From assembly GCA_905182475.1 (NCBI GenBank), contig CAJJBR010000101.1, positions 1 through 46,805 of the forward strand: 46,805 bases of DNA, given 5' to 3'. The notes beneath the pieces were generated by a model. The model was not told the origin of the DNA, did not search any database, and saw only the letters and a program-made list of their open reading frames with translations. Shown here in pieces: positions 35,694 to 43,487 of this stretch. The DNA comes from Akkermansiaceae bacterium. Its GTDB lineage: Bacteria > Verrucomicrobiota > Verrucomicrobiia > Verrucomicrobiales > Akkermansiaceae. Position numbers and translations under genes: made by a program. Positions within the stretch are counted from its first letter, which is position 1. Every line of letters starts with the position of its first letter.

Positions 35694-36890
35694 TTAAGCT
35701 TCGCTGAGTGCGGCAACGCCGGGGAGGGTTTTTCCTTCGAGGAGTTCGAGGGATGCGCCGCCGCCAGTCGAGATGAAAGTCATTTTGTCGTCGAGTCCGA
35801 ACTTGTTGACCGCGGTGACGGAGTCTCCACCGCCTACGATGGTGACGCCTTCGGAAGCGGCGAGCGCTTCGGCGATGGCCTTGGTTCCGTGGGCGAAGCA
35901 GTCGATTTCGAATACGCCGACCGGGCCGTTCCAGATGATGGTCTTGGCTTTCGCCATTTCCGCGACGAATTGCTTGATCGCGACATCACCGATGTCGATG
36001 CCTTCCCAGCCGTCCGGGACTTCACCGCCTTCGCCATAAATACCGGTGACCTTGGTTTCTGCACCGTCCTTGAATTCTTGGGTGATGCGGGTATCGGCAG
36101 GGAGCAGGAAATCAACGCCCTTTTCCTTCGCCTTTGCGAGGATGTCGAGGGCGAGGTCGAGCTTGTCGGCCTCCACGCGGGAGTCGCCAGTCGCGTAGCC
36201 TTGCGCTTTGCGGAAGGTGTTCGCCATGGCGCCACCGATGAGGAAGGAGTCGGCCTTTTCCATGAGGGCGCTGATGACTTGGATCTTATCGGAAACCTTC
36301 GATCCACCCATGATCACGAGGAATGGGCGCTCGGGGTTCTTAAGCTTCACTTCGAGGTATTCGAGTTCGCTCTCGATCAGAAAACCCATTGCGGAAACTG
36401 GAATGAATTTCGTGACGCCTTCGGTGGAAGCGTGGGCGCGGTGGGCTGTGCCGAAGGCGTCGTTGACAAAAATCTGTGCTTGGCCTGCGAGGTTTTTCGC
36501 AAATTCCGCGTCGTTGGCCTCTTCTTCTGAGTGGTAGCGGGTATTCTGTAATACGACAACCTGGCCGGGTTGGAGGGCAGCGCGCATTGCGGCGGCTTCT
36601 TCACCGATGCAATCTGGGGCGAGATCGACGTTCTGTCCGAGGATTTCACCAAGGCGCTTCGCGGTCGGTGCCAGGGAGTATTTCGGGTCGGGCTTTCCGC
36701 CGGGGCGACCCATGTGGGAGCAAAGGACGAGTTTTGCACCGCCTTCTAGAAGATGTTTGATACTTGGGACGGCAGCTTGGATGCGGGTGTCGTCGGTGAT
36801 TTCCCCGTCCTTGAGAGGTACGTTAAAATCAACGCGCATGAGGACTTCTTTCGAGGAAACGTCGAGACTGCGGATAGAGAGTTTTGCCAT
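35694..36890 (-). CDS. pgk: phosphoglycerate kinase
   Basis: This enzyme makes ATP from 1,3-bisphosphoglycerate. It is 398 aa, the standard length. Motifs: VDFNVPLKDGEITDDTRIQA at residues ~20-40, CSHMGRPGGKPDPKYSLAP, NDAFGTAHRAHAST, the hinge and nucleotide site GGSKVSDKI, and the C-terminal GGGDSVTAV (phosphate loop) with STGGGASLELLEGK. First gene of the pgk-tpiA operon. The 430-bp region upstream contains the second 209-bp dispersed repeat, so its promoter probably lies between 36890 and about 37080. Confidence 0.97.
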   Translation of the reverse strand: MAKLSIRSLDVSSKEVLMRVDFNVPLKDGEITDDTRIQAAVPSIKHLLEGGAKLVLCSHMGRPGGKPDPKYSLAPTAKRLGEILGQNVDLAPDCIGEEAAAMRAALQPGQVVVLQNTRYHSEEEANDAEFAKNLAGQAQIFVNDAFGTAHRAHASTEGVTKFIPVSAMGFLIESELEYLEVKLKNPERPFLVIMGGSKVSDKIQVISALMEKADSFLIGGAMANTFRKAQGYATGDSRVEADKLDLALDILAKAKEKGVDFLLPADTRITQEFKDGAETKVTGIYGEGGEVPDGWEGIDIGDVAIKQFVAEMAKAKTIIWNGPVGVFEIDCFAHGTKAIAEALAASEGVTIVGGGDSVTAVNKFGLDDKMTFISTGGGASLELLEGKTLPGVAALSEA

Positions 36891-37322
36891 GAGCGGTTTG
36901 ATGCACTAGGTGTGCCATGCTGTCAAGACCGGGCGAAAGCTCGAAATATCGCAATTATGCAACGGGAAGACCGTGTGACGGTTTCTGTCCTTTCGAGCGA
37001 AGCTTGAGAATCTTGTCTCCACGGGAGAACGAGGAGAAATCGCCTTCGCCCATCCGTCAGATTAAGGTTTTCAGAACACTAGGACACAACCGCGTTGGGG
37101 TTGTGGAATTTTTTGGTGCCGTTGTCCCGGGGTAGGTTTCACTGCGTTGCGCCACTTGTCCTCCCGTAGCCTTGGCGAAGGAGGAACCACTGGCTTAAAT
37201 CCGTATCCCCTTTGGGGATGTAGACGACACCGCCGCCGCCTGCATAAAACTCCAAAGCCTCTATCCTTTAATCGAAGTGTGACGCAGCACTAGTGCCGAG
37301 TGATTTGACGGCGGGTATAACT
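36891..37322. other. intergenic region between lpxD and pgk, largely repeat
   Basis: About half is copy B of the 209-bp repeat (37085-37292). The rest (36891-37084) has no readable gene. It must hold the pgk promoter, but no convincing -35/-10 pair was picked out. Confidence 0.5.
37085..37292. repeat. 209-bp dispersed repeat, copy B
   Basis: Second copy of the element at 16070-16278, in the same orientation and ~94 percent identical by eye. It keeps the internal palindromes tcctcccgtagccttggcga (then aggagga) and atcccctttggggat; the first palindrome carries one mismatch (ACAACCGCGTTGGGGTTGT). It lies between lpxD and pgk, about 30 bp past the lpxD stop. Confidence 0.85.
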
Positions 37323-38402
37323 CTATTGGCCGTCGATGTCCGCTGCGCTCCCATTCTGATCAGTAGAAGACTTTTCCTTCGCTGCTGCCTCTAGTGCTTT
37401 TACCCGTGCGAGTAGCTTGGGAAGGCGACGGACGTGAGCTTGGAGTTTGTTTTCTTCGCGGTAGGGGAGGGCTGGCTTACCTGCGTAGATTTGGCCGCCT
37501 TTGAGGCTAGTGGTTGCTCCGCAGCGACCGCTGAGGATGGCCTTTTCACCGATGACTACGTGGCCTGCGATGCCGGATTGTGCGGCGACGGTTACGTAGT
37601 CTTCGATCTTGCAGCTGCCTGCCAGACCGGACTGGGAGATGATTAGGCAATGTTTGCCTATAATCACATTGTGGGCGATCTGGCAAAGGTTGTCGATTTT
37701 CGTGCCTTCGCCGATCACCGTTTTGCCGAAGCGTGCGCGGTCGATGGTGGTATTGGCACCGATTTCAACGTCGTCATGGATTTCCACGATGCCAACTTGG
37801 TCGATCTTGACGTGGCGACCTTCGGAAAACTCGTAACCGTATCCGTCGGAACCGATCACGGCACCAGGTTGGATTGAGACGCGGTCACCTGTGGTGCAGC
37901 GCTCGCGGACACTGACGTTTGCTCCGATCTGGCAGTCTTTCCCGATCACGGCATCGTTCTGAATGACGGCATTTGGGGCGATTTCGGTTCCATCGCCGAT
38001 GCTGGCTCCGGCCATGATGATTGCGCCGGGATGGACGCATACTTTTTCAGGATCGAGCTTCGCCGAAGGATGGACGTGAGCGGCGGGATGGACGCCGGGG
38101 GTGAAAGGGTTTGCCTCTGCGGCAAAATGGCGGACTACCGTGGCGAACGCCAAAGAAGGGTTGGCGACGGTGATCAGAGCAGGGCCGTCGGTTTTAAAAT
38201 CATAGCCCGCAGGGACGATGACCGCCCCGGCTTTGGTTGTGAGAAAATGGGGCAGGTATTTCTCGTTTCCGAGAAAGCTGATATCCTCCGGGCCGGCCGT
38301 ATCAAGTGCGGCCATTCCGGAAAAAAGCGAACCCGCCTCCCCGCAGATGGTATTACCATCAATGCGGCGGGCGAGCTCGGAGAGACTTAGGCTGATTGCC
38401 AA
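37323..38402 (-). CDS. lpxD: UDP-3-O-acylglucosamine N-acyltransferase
   Basis: This is the third step of lipid A synthesis, adding the N-linked hydroxyacyl chain. It is 359 aa. An N-terminal uridine-binding domain (LSLSELARRIDGNTICGEAG) is followed by a left-handed beta-helix of hexapeptide repeats (GAIIMAGASIGDGTEIAPNA, VIQNDAVIGKDCQIGANVSV). The catalytic His is in CQIAHNVIIG. The C-terminal helix ends KSSTDQNGSAADIDGQ. It starts 21 bp after skp, the classic skp-lpxD order, although bamA is not present here. Confidence 0.95.
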   Translation of the reverse strand: MAISLSLSELARRIDGNTICGEAGSLFSGMAALDTAGPEDISFLGNEKYLPHFLTTKAGAVIVPAGYDFKTDGPALITVANPSLAFATVVRHFAAEANPFTPGVHPAAHVHPSAKLDPEKVCVHPGAIIMAGASIGDGTEIAPNAVIQNDAVIGKDCQIGANVSVRERCTTGDRVSIQPGAVIGSDGYGYEFSEGRHVKIDQVGIVEIHDDVEIGANTTIDRARFGKTVIGEGTKIDNLCQIAHNVIIGKHCLIISQSGLAGSCKIEDYVTVAAQSGIAGHVVIGEKAILSGRCGATTSLKGGQIYAGKPALPYREENKLQAHVRRLPKLLARVKALEAAAKEKSSTDQNGSAADIDGQ

Positions 38403-38423
38403 AGCAGTAAGGTTCCTAAAGGT

Positions 38424-39068
38424 TTACTTGCCGCCTTTGGGAGCTGGAGCTTTTTTGGCTCCGGCTTCTTCTTCGGCAGGTTCGGATTCTTCAGGAGCGT
38501 CCTTGTTGAGATCCTTGAGGAGGCCGGCGGTGATGTCGGTAGCGTCCTTGGTGTAGAGGAGGAAAGGAACTTGGGAGGTGCTGAGGCCGGACTTGTCGAA
38601 GACGTAGTCGTAGTTGTCGGTCTTGGCCTGCTCTTCAACGAGTTTGCGGATTTCCTCGAGGATACCTTTCATGCGCTGAACCATTTTCTCGTTGAGAGCT
38701 TGGTTGCGGCGCTGAAGGAACTCACGTCGCTCACGGTCGAGGGCGATGCCTTCCTGTTGTTGCATCTGCCAGTCCTTGAAGAGTGCTTGTTTTTTAGAAT
38801 CGTTGATCGCCGGATCCTCAATTTGCTTTTTGAGGTTGCCGAGATTGGTTTCCAGCTCGCGGATGCGGGCAAGGCGCTCGTTGTTATGCTTCTGGATGCG
38901 TGCGCGCTCGACGTTGATTTGCTTCTGAGCCTCGTTGGTGCGGTAGTATTGCTTGAATAGCTCCTGCATGTCCACGGTGGCGATCTTGAGATTGGCGTCC
39001 TTTGCGGTGGCCACGGAGATGAGCGAGGCGGCAATCGCCACGCTGAGAAAACGTCGAATTAGAGTCAT
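38424..39068 (-). CDS. skp: OmpH/Skp-like periplasmic chaperone
   Basis: This chaperone holds unfolded outer-membrane proteins in the periplasm. It is 214 aa from MTLIRRFLSVAIAASLISVA, a clean signal peptide cleaved near ATAKDA. The mature part opens with LKIATVDMQELFKQYYRTNE, the Skp strand and first helix, followed by long charged coiled-coil arms (AQKQINVERARIQKHNNERL and RELETNLGNLKKQ). It ends in a low-complexity Glu/Pro/Ala/Lys tail (~185-214) not found in E. coli Skp. An upstream small frame overlaps its start as ATGA, hinting at coupling. Followed by lpxD. Confidence 0.88.
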   Translation of the reverse strand: MTLIRRFLSVAIAASLISVATAKDANLKIATVDMQELFKQYYRTNEAQKQINVERARIQKHNNERLARIRELETNLGNLKKQIEDPAINDSKKQALFKDWQMQQQEGIALDRERREFLQRRNQALNEKMVQRMKGILEEIRKLVEEQAKTDNYDYVFDKSGLSTSQVPFLLYTKDATDITAGLLKDLNKDAPEESEPAEEEAGAKKAPAPKGGK

Positions 39069-39295
39069 ATTTGGATGGGGTTGCGTATGTTTGCGGCGCG
39101 ACTTTGATCGCAAAATCGGAAGGCGTCAACGAACGAAAAGACATTAAATTTTCCGGCTTTGTTTTGCGCGCTGCAGAGTAGAGCGATGCCGGAGCCGGGT
39201 TTGTCTTGTTTTTCTCGGAAACGGTAAAATCTTTTCCAAAATTCCTTCTCAGCCTTGTCTTCAAAGATGATTTTGGACTTTCCGAGGGCTTCCAT
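39065..39295 (-). CDS. small hypothetical frame coupled to skp
   Basis: This 76-aa frame starts MEALGKSKIIFEDKAEKEFW, then KRFYRFREKQDKPGSG, and its TGA overlaps the skp ATG (ATGA). Composition (aromatic and charged, few Arg/Pro runs) is protein-like, and the frame is open a little farther upstream (REGYGGVTFE), where a tiny REP-like palindrome, agccttcgcgaagg, occurs. No family was recognised. It could be a real leader gene, the tail of a lost gene, or chance. Confidence 0.3.
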   Translation of the reverse strand: MEALGKSKIIFEDKAEKEFWKRFYRFREKQDKPGSGIALLCSAQNKAGKFNVFSFVDAFRFCDQSRAANIRNPIQI

Positions 39296-39344
39296 TTCAA
39301 ATGTGACACCGCCATAGCCTTCGCGAAGGAGGGGCTCGGCCGCC

Positions 39345-40079
39345 TCAGGTGGGCTTGGCCTCGTAGAGGTCGGGGTGGCCGTCCACCGGGTCGGGGGAGA
39401 GTTCGAACCAGTTGCTTTGCTCGATGCGCTCCTTGTTGTAGGGCGGGGTGAAGATATCGACGAGTTGGGTGACTTTCCGCGCGTGGAGGGTGTGGATATT
39501 TCTCGCCTTGGCGGTGAGAGTGGAGATCTCGTTTTCCCGGAGGACTCCCTGGCCGACGCGTTTCAGGAGCTGGTGGCCTTGTGCGGCTTTTACATTCTCC
39601 AGCTCGACGGGGTCGAAGTTGGTGGTTTCTATCTCGCCGGAGGCACAGAGGATCATGCCGGTCATGCCGGGGTGGTCGTGGGGGCGGATGATCTCGCCTT
39701 GGTCGAACTGGACAAGGCAGAGGGAGAAATCGACGCGATCCTCAAGGTATTTGAAATCGACCTTGCCCTGCTTGAGGCGTATCGAAATCTGCTCCATGGC
39801 CTTGGTGAGCGCAGGATCCTCCAGGTGGAGGCGAGAGGCGAGAGAGGCAATGGATTTCACATAGGTGTCCTGGTTCCATGCGTCGAGGTGCTGCTTGGCT
39901 GCCTCCTTGGTGACGGCTTCGAGGAAGGCATCCCAGTGCATTGCGCCGTGTTCCGGGAGTCTGCCCCCTGCTGCGTTGGCGCGGGTGGCGAGGGCGCAGA
40001 GCGCGGGCAGGGCGGTGAGCACGCCCAGGAAACCGGGTAGGCTGAGGCTGAGGAATTCGCGGCGGTCGTAGTCGTCCAT
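39345..40079 (-). CDS. Tat-exported thiol dioxygenase of the PCO/ADO type
   Basis: This is a 244-aa protein with a twin-arginine signal (DRREFLSLSLPGFLGVLTAL, RR at 6-7) and an Ala-rich cleavage region near ATRANAAGG. The body resembles the cysteamine/plant-cysteine-oxidase dioxygenase family: QFDQGEIIRPHDHPGMTGMI (HxH at 134-136, non-heme Fe ligands), then NIHTLHA (third His, ~196-199) and LVDIFTPPYNKE. The family oxidises free or N-terminal thiols with O2. Export by Tat as a folded, presumably metal-loaded protein would place it in the periplasm. The substrate is unknown. It lies between pyrE and skp on the same strand. Confidence 0.75.
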   Translation of the reverse strand: MDDYDRREFLSLSLPGFLGVLTALPALCALATRANAAGGRLPEHGAMHWDAFLEAVTKEAAKQHLDAWNQDTYVKSIASLASRLHLEDPALTKAMEQISIRLKQGKVDFKYLEDRVDFSLCLVQFDQGEIIRPHDHPGMTGMILCASGEIETTNFDPVELENVKAAQGHQLLKRVGQGVLRENEISTLTAKARNIHTLHARKVTQLVDIFTPPYNKERIEQSNWFELSPDPVDGHPDLYEAKPT

Positions 40080-40268
40080 GGCGGTGGAATGATGGCGCGG
40101 GAAAGGAAGGCTTTCCAGTGGGAACTTTCGTTTTTTAATGCGATTTTATCCGGCGTGTCACAACTCCAACAAACATACTCTGGATGGGGTCGGTGCCCGC
40201 GCAGGCGAGCGGTCGGTGAGATGATTGAATTGGTTCAACCGGGCTGGATTGAGCCTGCCGGCGGCGGC

Positions 40269-40835
40269 CTACTCGAGGAGGCTGGTTCTAGTAAAGAGGG
40301 GGATGACGTGGATGCCGCGGGCTTCGATGGCTTGGCGGCCGCCTTCTTCGCGGTCCACTAGGACGATGCAGAATTTTACGTGGCCGCCTTCCTTTTCGAT
40401 AACATCGACGGCTTTGAGGGTGGAGCCGCCGGTGGTGATGACATCATCTACGACGATGACGTTCTGGCCTTGGGCGAAGTTGCCTTCGATCTGTTTCCCA
40501 GCACCGTGGCCTTTTGGTTCCTTGCGGACGGTGAATACCTGGAGGGCTTCCTTCGGGTGGGTGCGGGCGGAGGCCATGCCGATGGCGAGGGAGATGGGGT
40601 CAGCGCCGAGGGTCATGCCGCCTATGGACTGGATGGAGAGTTTTTCCGAATGGATCTTGGAACGGACGGCATGCCAGCCGAGATCCCCGATGAGGGCAGC
40701 GCCAAAAGGATCCATGGCGGTGACGCGGCAGTCGATGTAGAGATCCGACTGTTTCCCCGAGGCGAGGGTAAAGGTTCCGGTGCGGACGGATTTTTTAAGA
40801 AGGAGAGATTTGAGGTCGGCTGTGGTCTGGAGCAT
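40269..40835 (-). CDS. pyrE: orotate phosphoribosyltransferase
   Basis: This enzyme converts orotate and PRPP to OMP in pyrimidine synthesis. It is 188 aa, on the short side but complete. SGKQSDLYIDCRVTAMD at ~25-41, the GGMTLGADPIS loop and the flexible HGAGKQIEGNF lead into the PRPP motif VIVVDDVITTGGST (~125-138). It is transcribed divergently from ilvE with ~118 bp between starts, enough for both promoters. No other pyr genes are near. Confidence 0.94.
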   Translation of the reverse strand: MLQTTADLKSLLLKKSVRTGTFTLASGKQSDLYIDCRVTAMDPFGAALIGDLGWHAVRSKIHSEKLSIQSIGGMTLGADPISLAIGMASARTHPKEALQVFTVRKEPKGHGAGKQIEGNFAQGQNVIVVDDVITTGGSTLKAVDVIEKEGGHVKFCIVLVDREEGGRQAIEARGIHVIPLFTRTSLLE

Positions 40836-40953
40836 GGCTGCATTTTGAACATCGAACGGCCAACGTCCAACACTGAACAGCGAATGGAGAATTTTTTCCT
40901 ATCCGCCGCTTGCAACGCGGGTTCGGTGGCCTAGGATTCTGGGCAGAGAACGA

Positions 40954-41823
40954 ATGAAAATCTGGTTAGACGGCAAGTTGGTTGATGAGAATGAGGCGAA
41001 GATTTCGGTGTTTGACCACGGTCTTCTCTATGGTGACGGGATCTTCGAGGGGATTCGCTTTTACAATGGGCGGGTATTTCGACTGGAGGAGCACATCCAT
41101 CGTCTATTCGATTCCGCGAAGGCAATTCTGCTGAATATGCCCTGGTCGCTGGAGGAAATCTGCAAAGCGACCTGCGAAACGGTGGCCGCGAACGGTCTGA
41201 CCGATGGTTACATCCGGCTGGTGGTGACGCGCGGGGCGGGGGAGCTGGGTCTGAATCCGTATCTCTGCCCGAATCCTTCGATGTTCATCATCGTATCGAC
41301 GATCAAGCTATATCCAGAGGAGCATTACCAGAATGGGCTCGATATCATCACTTGTGCGACCCGCCGCCCAGCACCGGGCGCGCTGATGCCACAGGTGAAG
41401 AGCCTGAACTATTTGAACAACATCATGGCGAAGGTCGAGGCGATCCAGGGCGGTGCGCTGGAGGCTGTGATGCTCAACGAGCAGGGCTACGTGGCGGAGT
41501 GCACGGGCGACAACCTTTTCCTAATCAAGAAGGGCGAACTCCATACGCCGCTGATTTCCGATGGTGCGCTGGACGGGATTACACGGACGGTGATTTTGGA
41601 AATCGCAGAGAAACTGGGAGTCAAGGTGGTGGAGCGTTCGCTCACCCGCTACGATGTCTTCATCGCTGACGAGTGTTTCCTGACGGGGACGGCGGCAGAG
41701 GTAATACCGGTTGTTTCGCTAGACAGGCGGGTGATCGGAACCGGCAAGCCGGGCGATCTAACGAAGAAGTTTCTCGTGGAATTCCACGAACTGGCGATGA
41801 ACACCGGGACTCCGTTTGGATGA
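40954..41823 (+). CDS. ilvE: branched-chain amino acid aminotransferase (class IV PLP)
   Basis: This enzyme transfers amino groups between glutamate and branched-chain keto acids. It is 289 aa. The N-terminal block WLDGKLVDENEAKISVFDHG, LLYGDGIFEGIRFYNG, the PLP-lysine region VKSLNYLNNIMAKVEA (Lys ~150), and ECTGDNLFLIKKGELHTP with GITRTVILEIAEKLGV are all present. Class IV enzymes can also be D-amino acid transaminases, but the motif set fits IlvE. The first gene of a run in which mcsA follows after ~18 bp, an unusual leader for a heat-shock-type cluster. Confidence 0.88.
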   Translation: MKIWLDGKLVDENEAKISVFDHGLLYGDGIFEGIRFYNGRVFRLEEHIHRLFDSAKAILLNMPWSLEEICKATCETVAANGLTDGYIRLVVTRGAGELGLNPYLCPNPSMFIIVSTIKLYPEEHYQNGLDIITCATRRPAPGALMPQVKSLNYLNNIMAKVEAIQGGALEAVMLNEQGYVAECTGDNLFLIKKGELHTPLISDGALDGITRTVILEIAEKLGVKVVERSLTRYDVFIADECFLTGTAAEVIPVVSLDRRVIGTGKPGDLTKKFLVEFHELAMNTGTPFG

Positions 41824-41841
41824 TGTGCTAAAGTAATTTTG

Positions 41842-42360
41842 ATGATGAAGTGCGATTATTGCGACAGCAAGGCGACCGTGTTCCTAACACAGCTCGCGGA
41901 GGGGCAGATGAAAAAAGTCTGCCTCTGCGATAGCTGTGCCAAAGAGCGTGGCGTGACAGATCCGACGGGTTTTTCCTTAGCGGACATGCTGCTTGGAAAT
42001 TTCCAGAAAGAGGTGGGAGGTCCGGTCGTCCAGCGCAAGGAGAAGGTGGCCGGCGGGGCGAAGGTCTGCCCGGAATGCGGATTCACCTTTGAGGATTTGC
42101 AAAAAGTTCGCCGCTTCGGCTGCGGTAATTGCTACAAGGTTTTCTCCGATGAAGTCGCTATGATGCTGCGCGGAATGCATAAGGGCGCGAGCCACATCGG
42201 CAAGGTGCCGGAGGGGTTGATGGAATTCCATTACCGCCAGCAGAGGCTGGACGAACTCCGCACGAAACTGGAGCAAGCGATCGCTTCCGAGAGCTACGAA
42301 GATGCCGCCGATCTGCGCGACGAGATTCACACTTTGGATGAGACGGAGGTGGGGAAATGA
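41842..42360 (+). CDS. mcsA: McsA-like zinc protein, activator of McsB
   Basis: In Firmicutes McsA binds and activates the arginine kinase McsB. This 172-aa protein has two zinc modules: CDYCDSKATVFL with CLCDSC (residues ~4-33), and CPECGFTFEDLQKVRRFGCG followed by NC (~74-98), each with paired CxxC. A C-terminal UVR motif (LDELRTKLEQAIASESYEDA followed by ADLRDEI) mediates protein contacts. Two ATGs (41842, 41845) are possible. Its stop overlaps the mcsB ATG as ATGA. Confidence 0.9.
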   Translation: MMKCDYCDSKATVFLTQLAEGQMKKVCLCDSCAKERGVTDPTGFSLADMLLGNFQKEVGGPVVQRKEKVAGGAKVCPECGFTFEDLQKVRRFGCGNCYKVFSDEVAMMLRGMHKGASHIGKVPEGLMEFHYRQQRLDELRTKLEQAIASESYEDAADLRDEIHTLDETEVGK

Positions 42361-43487
42361 TGCGTTTCTCCACACTGATCCGCCATCCTGCGGAATGGAT
42401 GGCGGGAGGCGCCTCCGAGCAATCAGCGGTGATCACTTCGCGTATCCGCCTTGCGAGAAATCTACGCGGGCACTCGTTTCCAGGATGGGCGAAGAAAGGC
42501 GAACGCGCCGAGGCTCTTGAAATCCTGCGGCCTGCGGTCGAGGGACTTCCTGCGATGAAGGATGCGTTTTCCCGCGAGCTTGGAGAGTTGTCTTCCGTGC
42601 AGAAGCAGGTGCTGGTGGAACGGCATTTGATCTCGCGCGAACATGCGGCGCGCGGCGATGGCTCAGGTGCTGTCATCGAGAGACGGCAAAGTTTTTCCAT
42701 CATGCTCAATGAGGAGGATCACCTCAGGATGCAATCAATCCGTTCCGGACTGAAACTGACGGAAGCATACAAAGCCCTTTCCGAACTCGACAGCATGCTG
42801 GAGCAGAAAGTGGATTACGCTTTCGATCCAACGCTTGGGTATCTTACTACCTGCCCCACGAATCTCGGCACAGGTCTTCGTGCCTCGGCGATGTTGCACC
42901 TTCCCGCGCTAGTTCTTAGCGACCAGATCGGTCCCGTCCTGCAGGCAGTGAACAAGATTGGCTTGGCGGTGCGCGGACTTTATGGTGAGGGCACGGAATC
43001 ACTGGGGAATCTTTACCAGATTTCCAATCAATCGACGCTTGGTGAGAGTGAGGAAACGATCATCAATCGCCTCGAGCGGGTGATCTCCCAAGTCGCGACC
43101 CACGAGGAAAACGCCCGTGCAAAACTCATGGAGGACGATCCAGATATGGTGGCCGACAAGATCGGCCGCGCGTACGGGGTGCTGCGCCACGCGCACATCA
43201 TCGATTCCAAAGAAGCACTCAACCACCTTTCCCTTCTCCGTCTAGGTGGAAATATCGGATTTTTCCCTGCGGAATCGGTGAATTTGTGCGATACTTTGCT
43301 GATGGATATCCAGCAGGCACACTTGCAGCTACATGCAGGAGCCAAGCTTTCACCCGAGGCTCGCGATTCGATCCGTGCGGAAATCGTACGCTCCCGTTTG
43401 CAATCCCTCGATTCCCCTGATATTCGTATTTCCAAGAATAATGACACAGACCGCTTCCCCGAAGGCGGCAACCCCGAAGACGCATGA
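42357..43487 (+). CDS. mcsB: protein arginine kinase McsB
   Basis: This enzyme phosphorylates arginine side chains on proteins, marking them for ClpC. It is 376 aa. Phosphagen-kinase-type motifs are complete: [12 protein letters not shown] (~25-36), [20 protein letters not shown] (~107-126), [17 protein letters not shown] with the active-site Cys (~163-179), and [20 protein letters not shown]. The pArg-sensing RDSIRA motif (~340) is also kept. It overlaps mcsA by ATGA and clpC by ATGA, showing translational coupling. Confidence 0.94.
   Translation: MMRFSTLIRHPAEWMAGGASEQSAVITSRIRLARNLRGHSFPGWAKKGERAEALEILRPAVEGLPAMKDAFSRELGELSSVQKQVLVERHLISREHAARGDGSGAVIERRQSFSIMLNEEDHLRMQSIRSGLKLTEAYKALSELDSMLEQKVDYAFDPTLGYLTTCPTNLGTGLRASAMLHLPALVLSDQIGPVLQAVNKIGLAVRGLYGEGTESLGNLYQISNQSTLGESEETIINRLERVISQVATHEENARAKLMEDDPDMVADKIGRAYGVLRHAHIIDSKEALNHLSLLRLGGNIGFFPAESVNLCDTLLMDIQQAHLQLHAGAKLSPEARDSIRAEIVRSRLQSLDSPDIRISKNNDTDRFPEGGNPEDA

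Noticed and set aside
35688..36530. 280-codon frame antisense to pgk
   Set aside because: Mirror of the pgk coding sequence; no homology recognisable.
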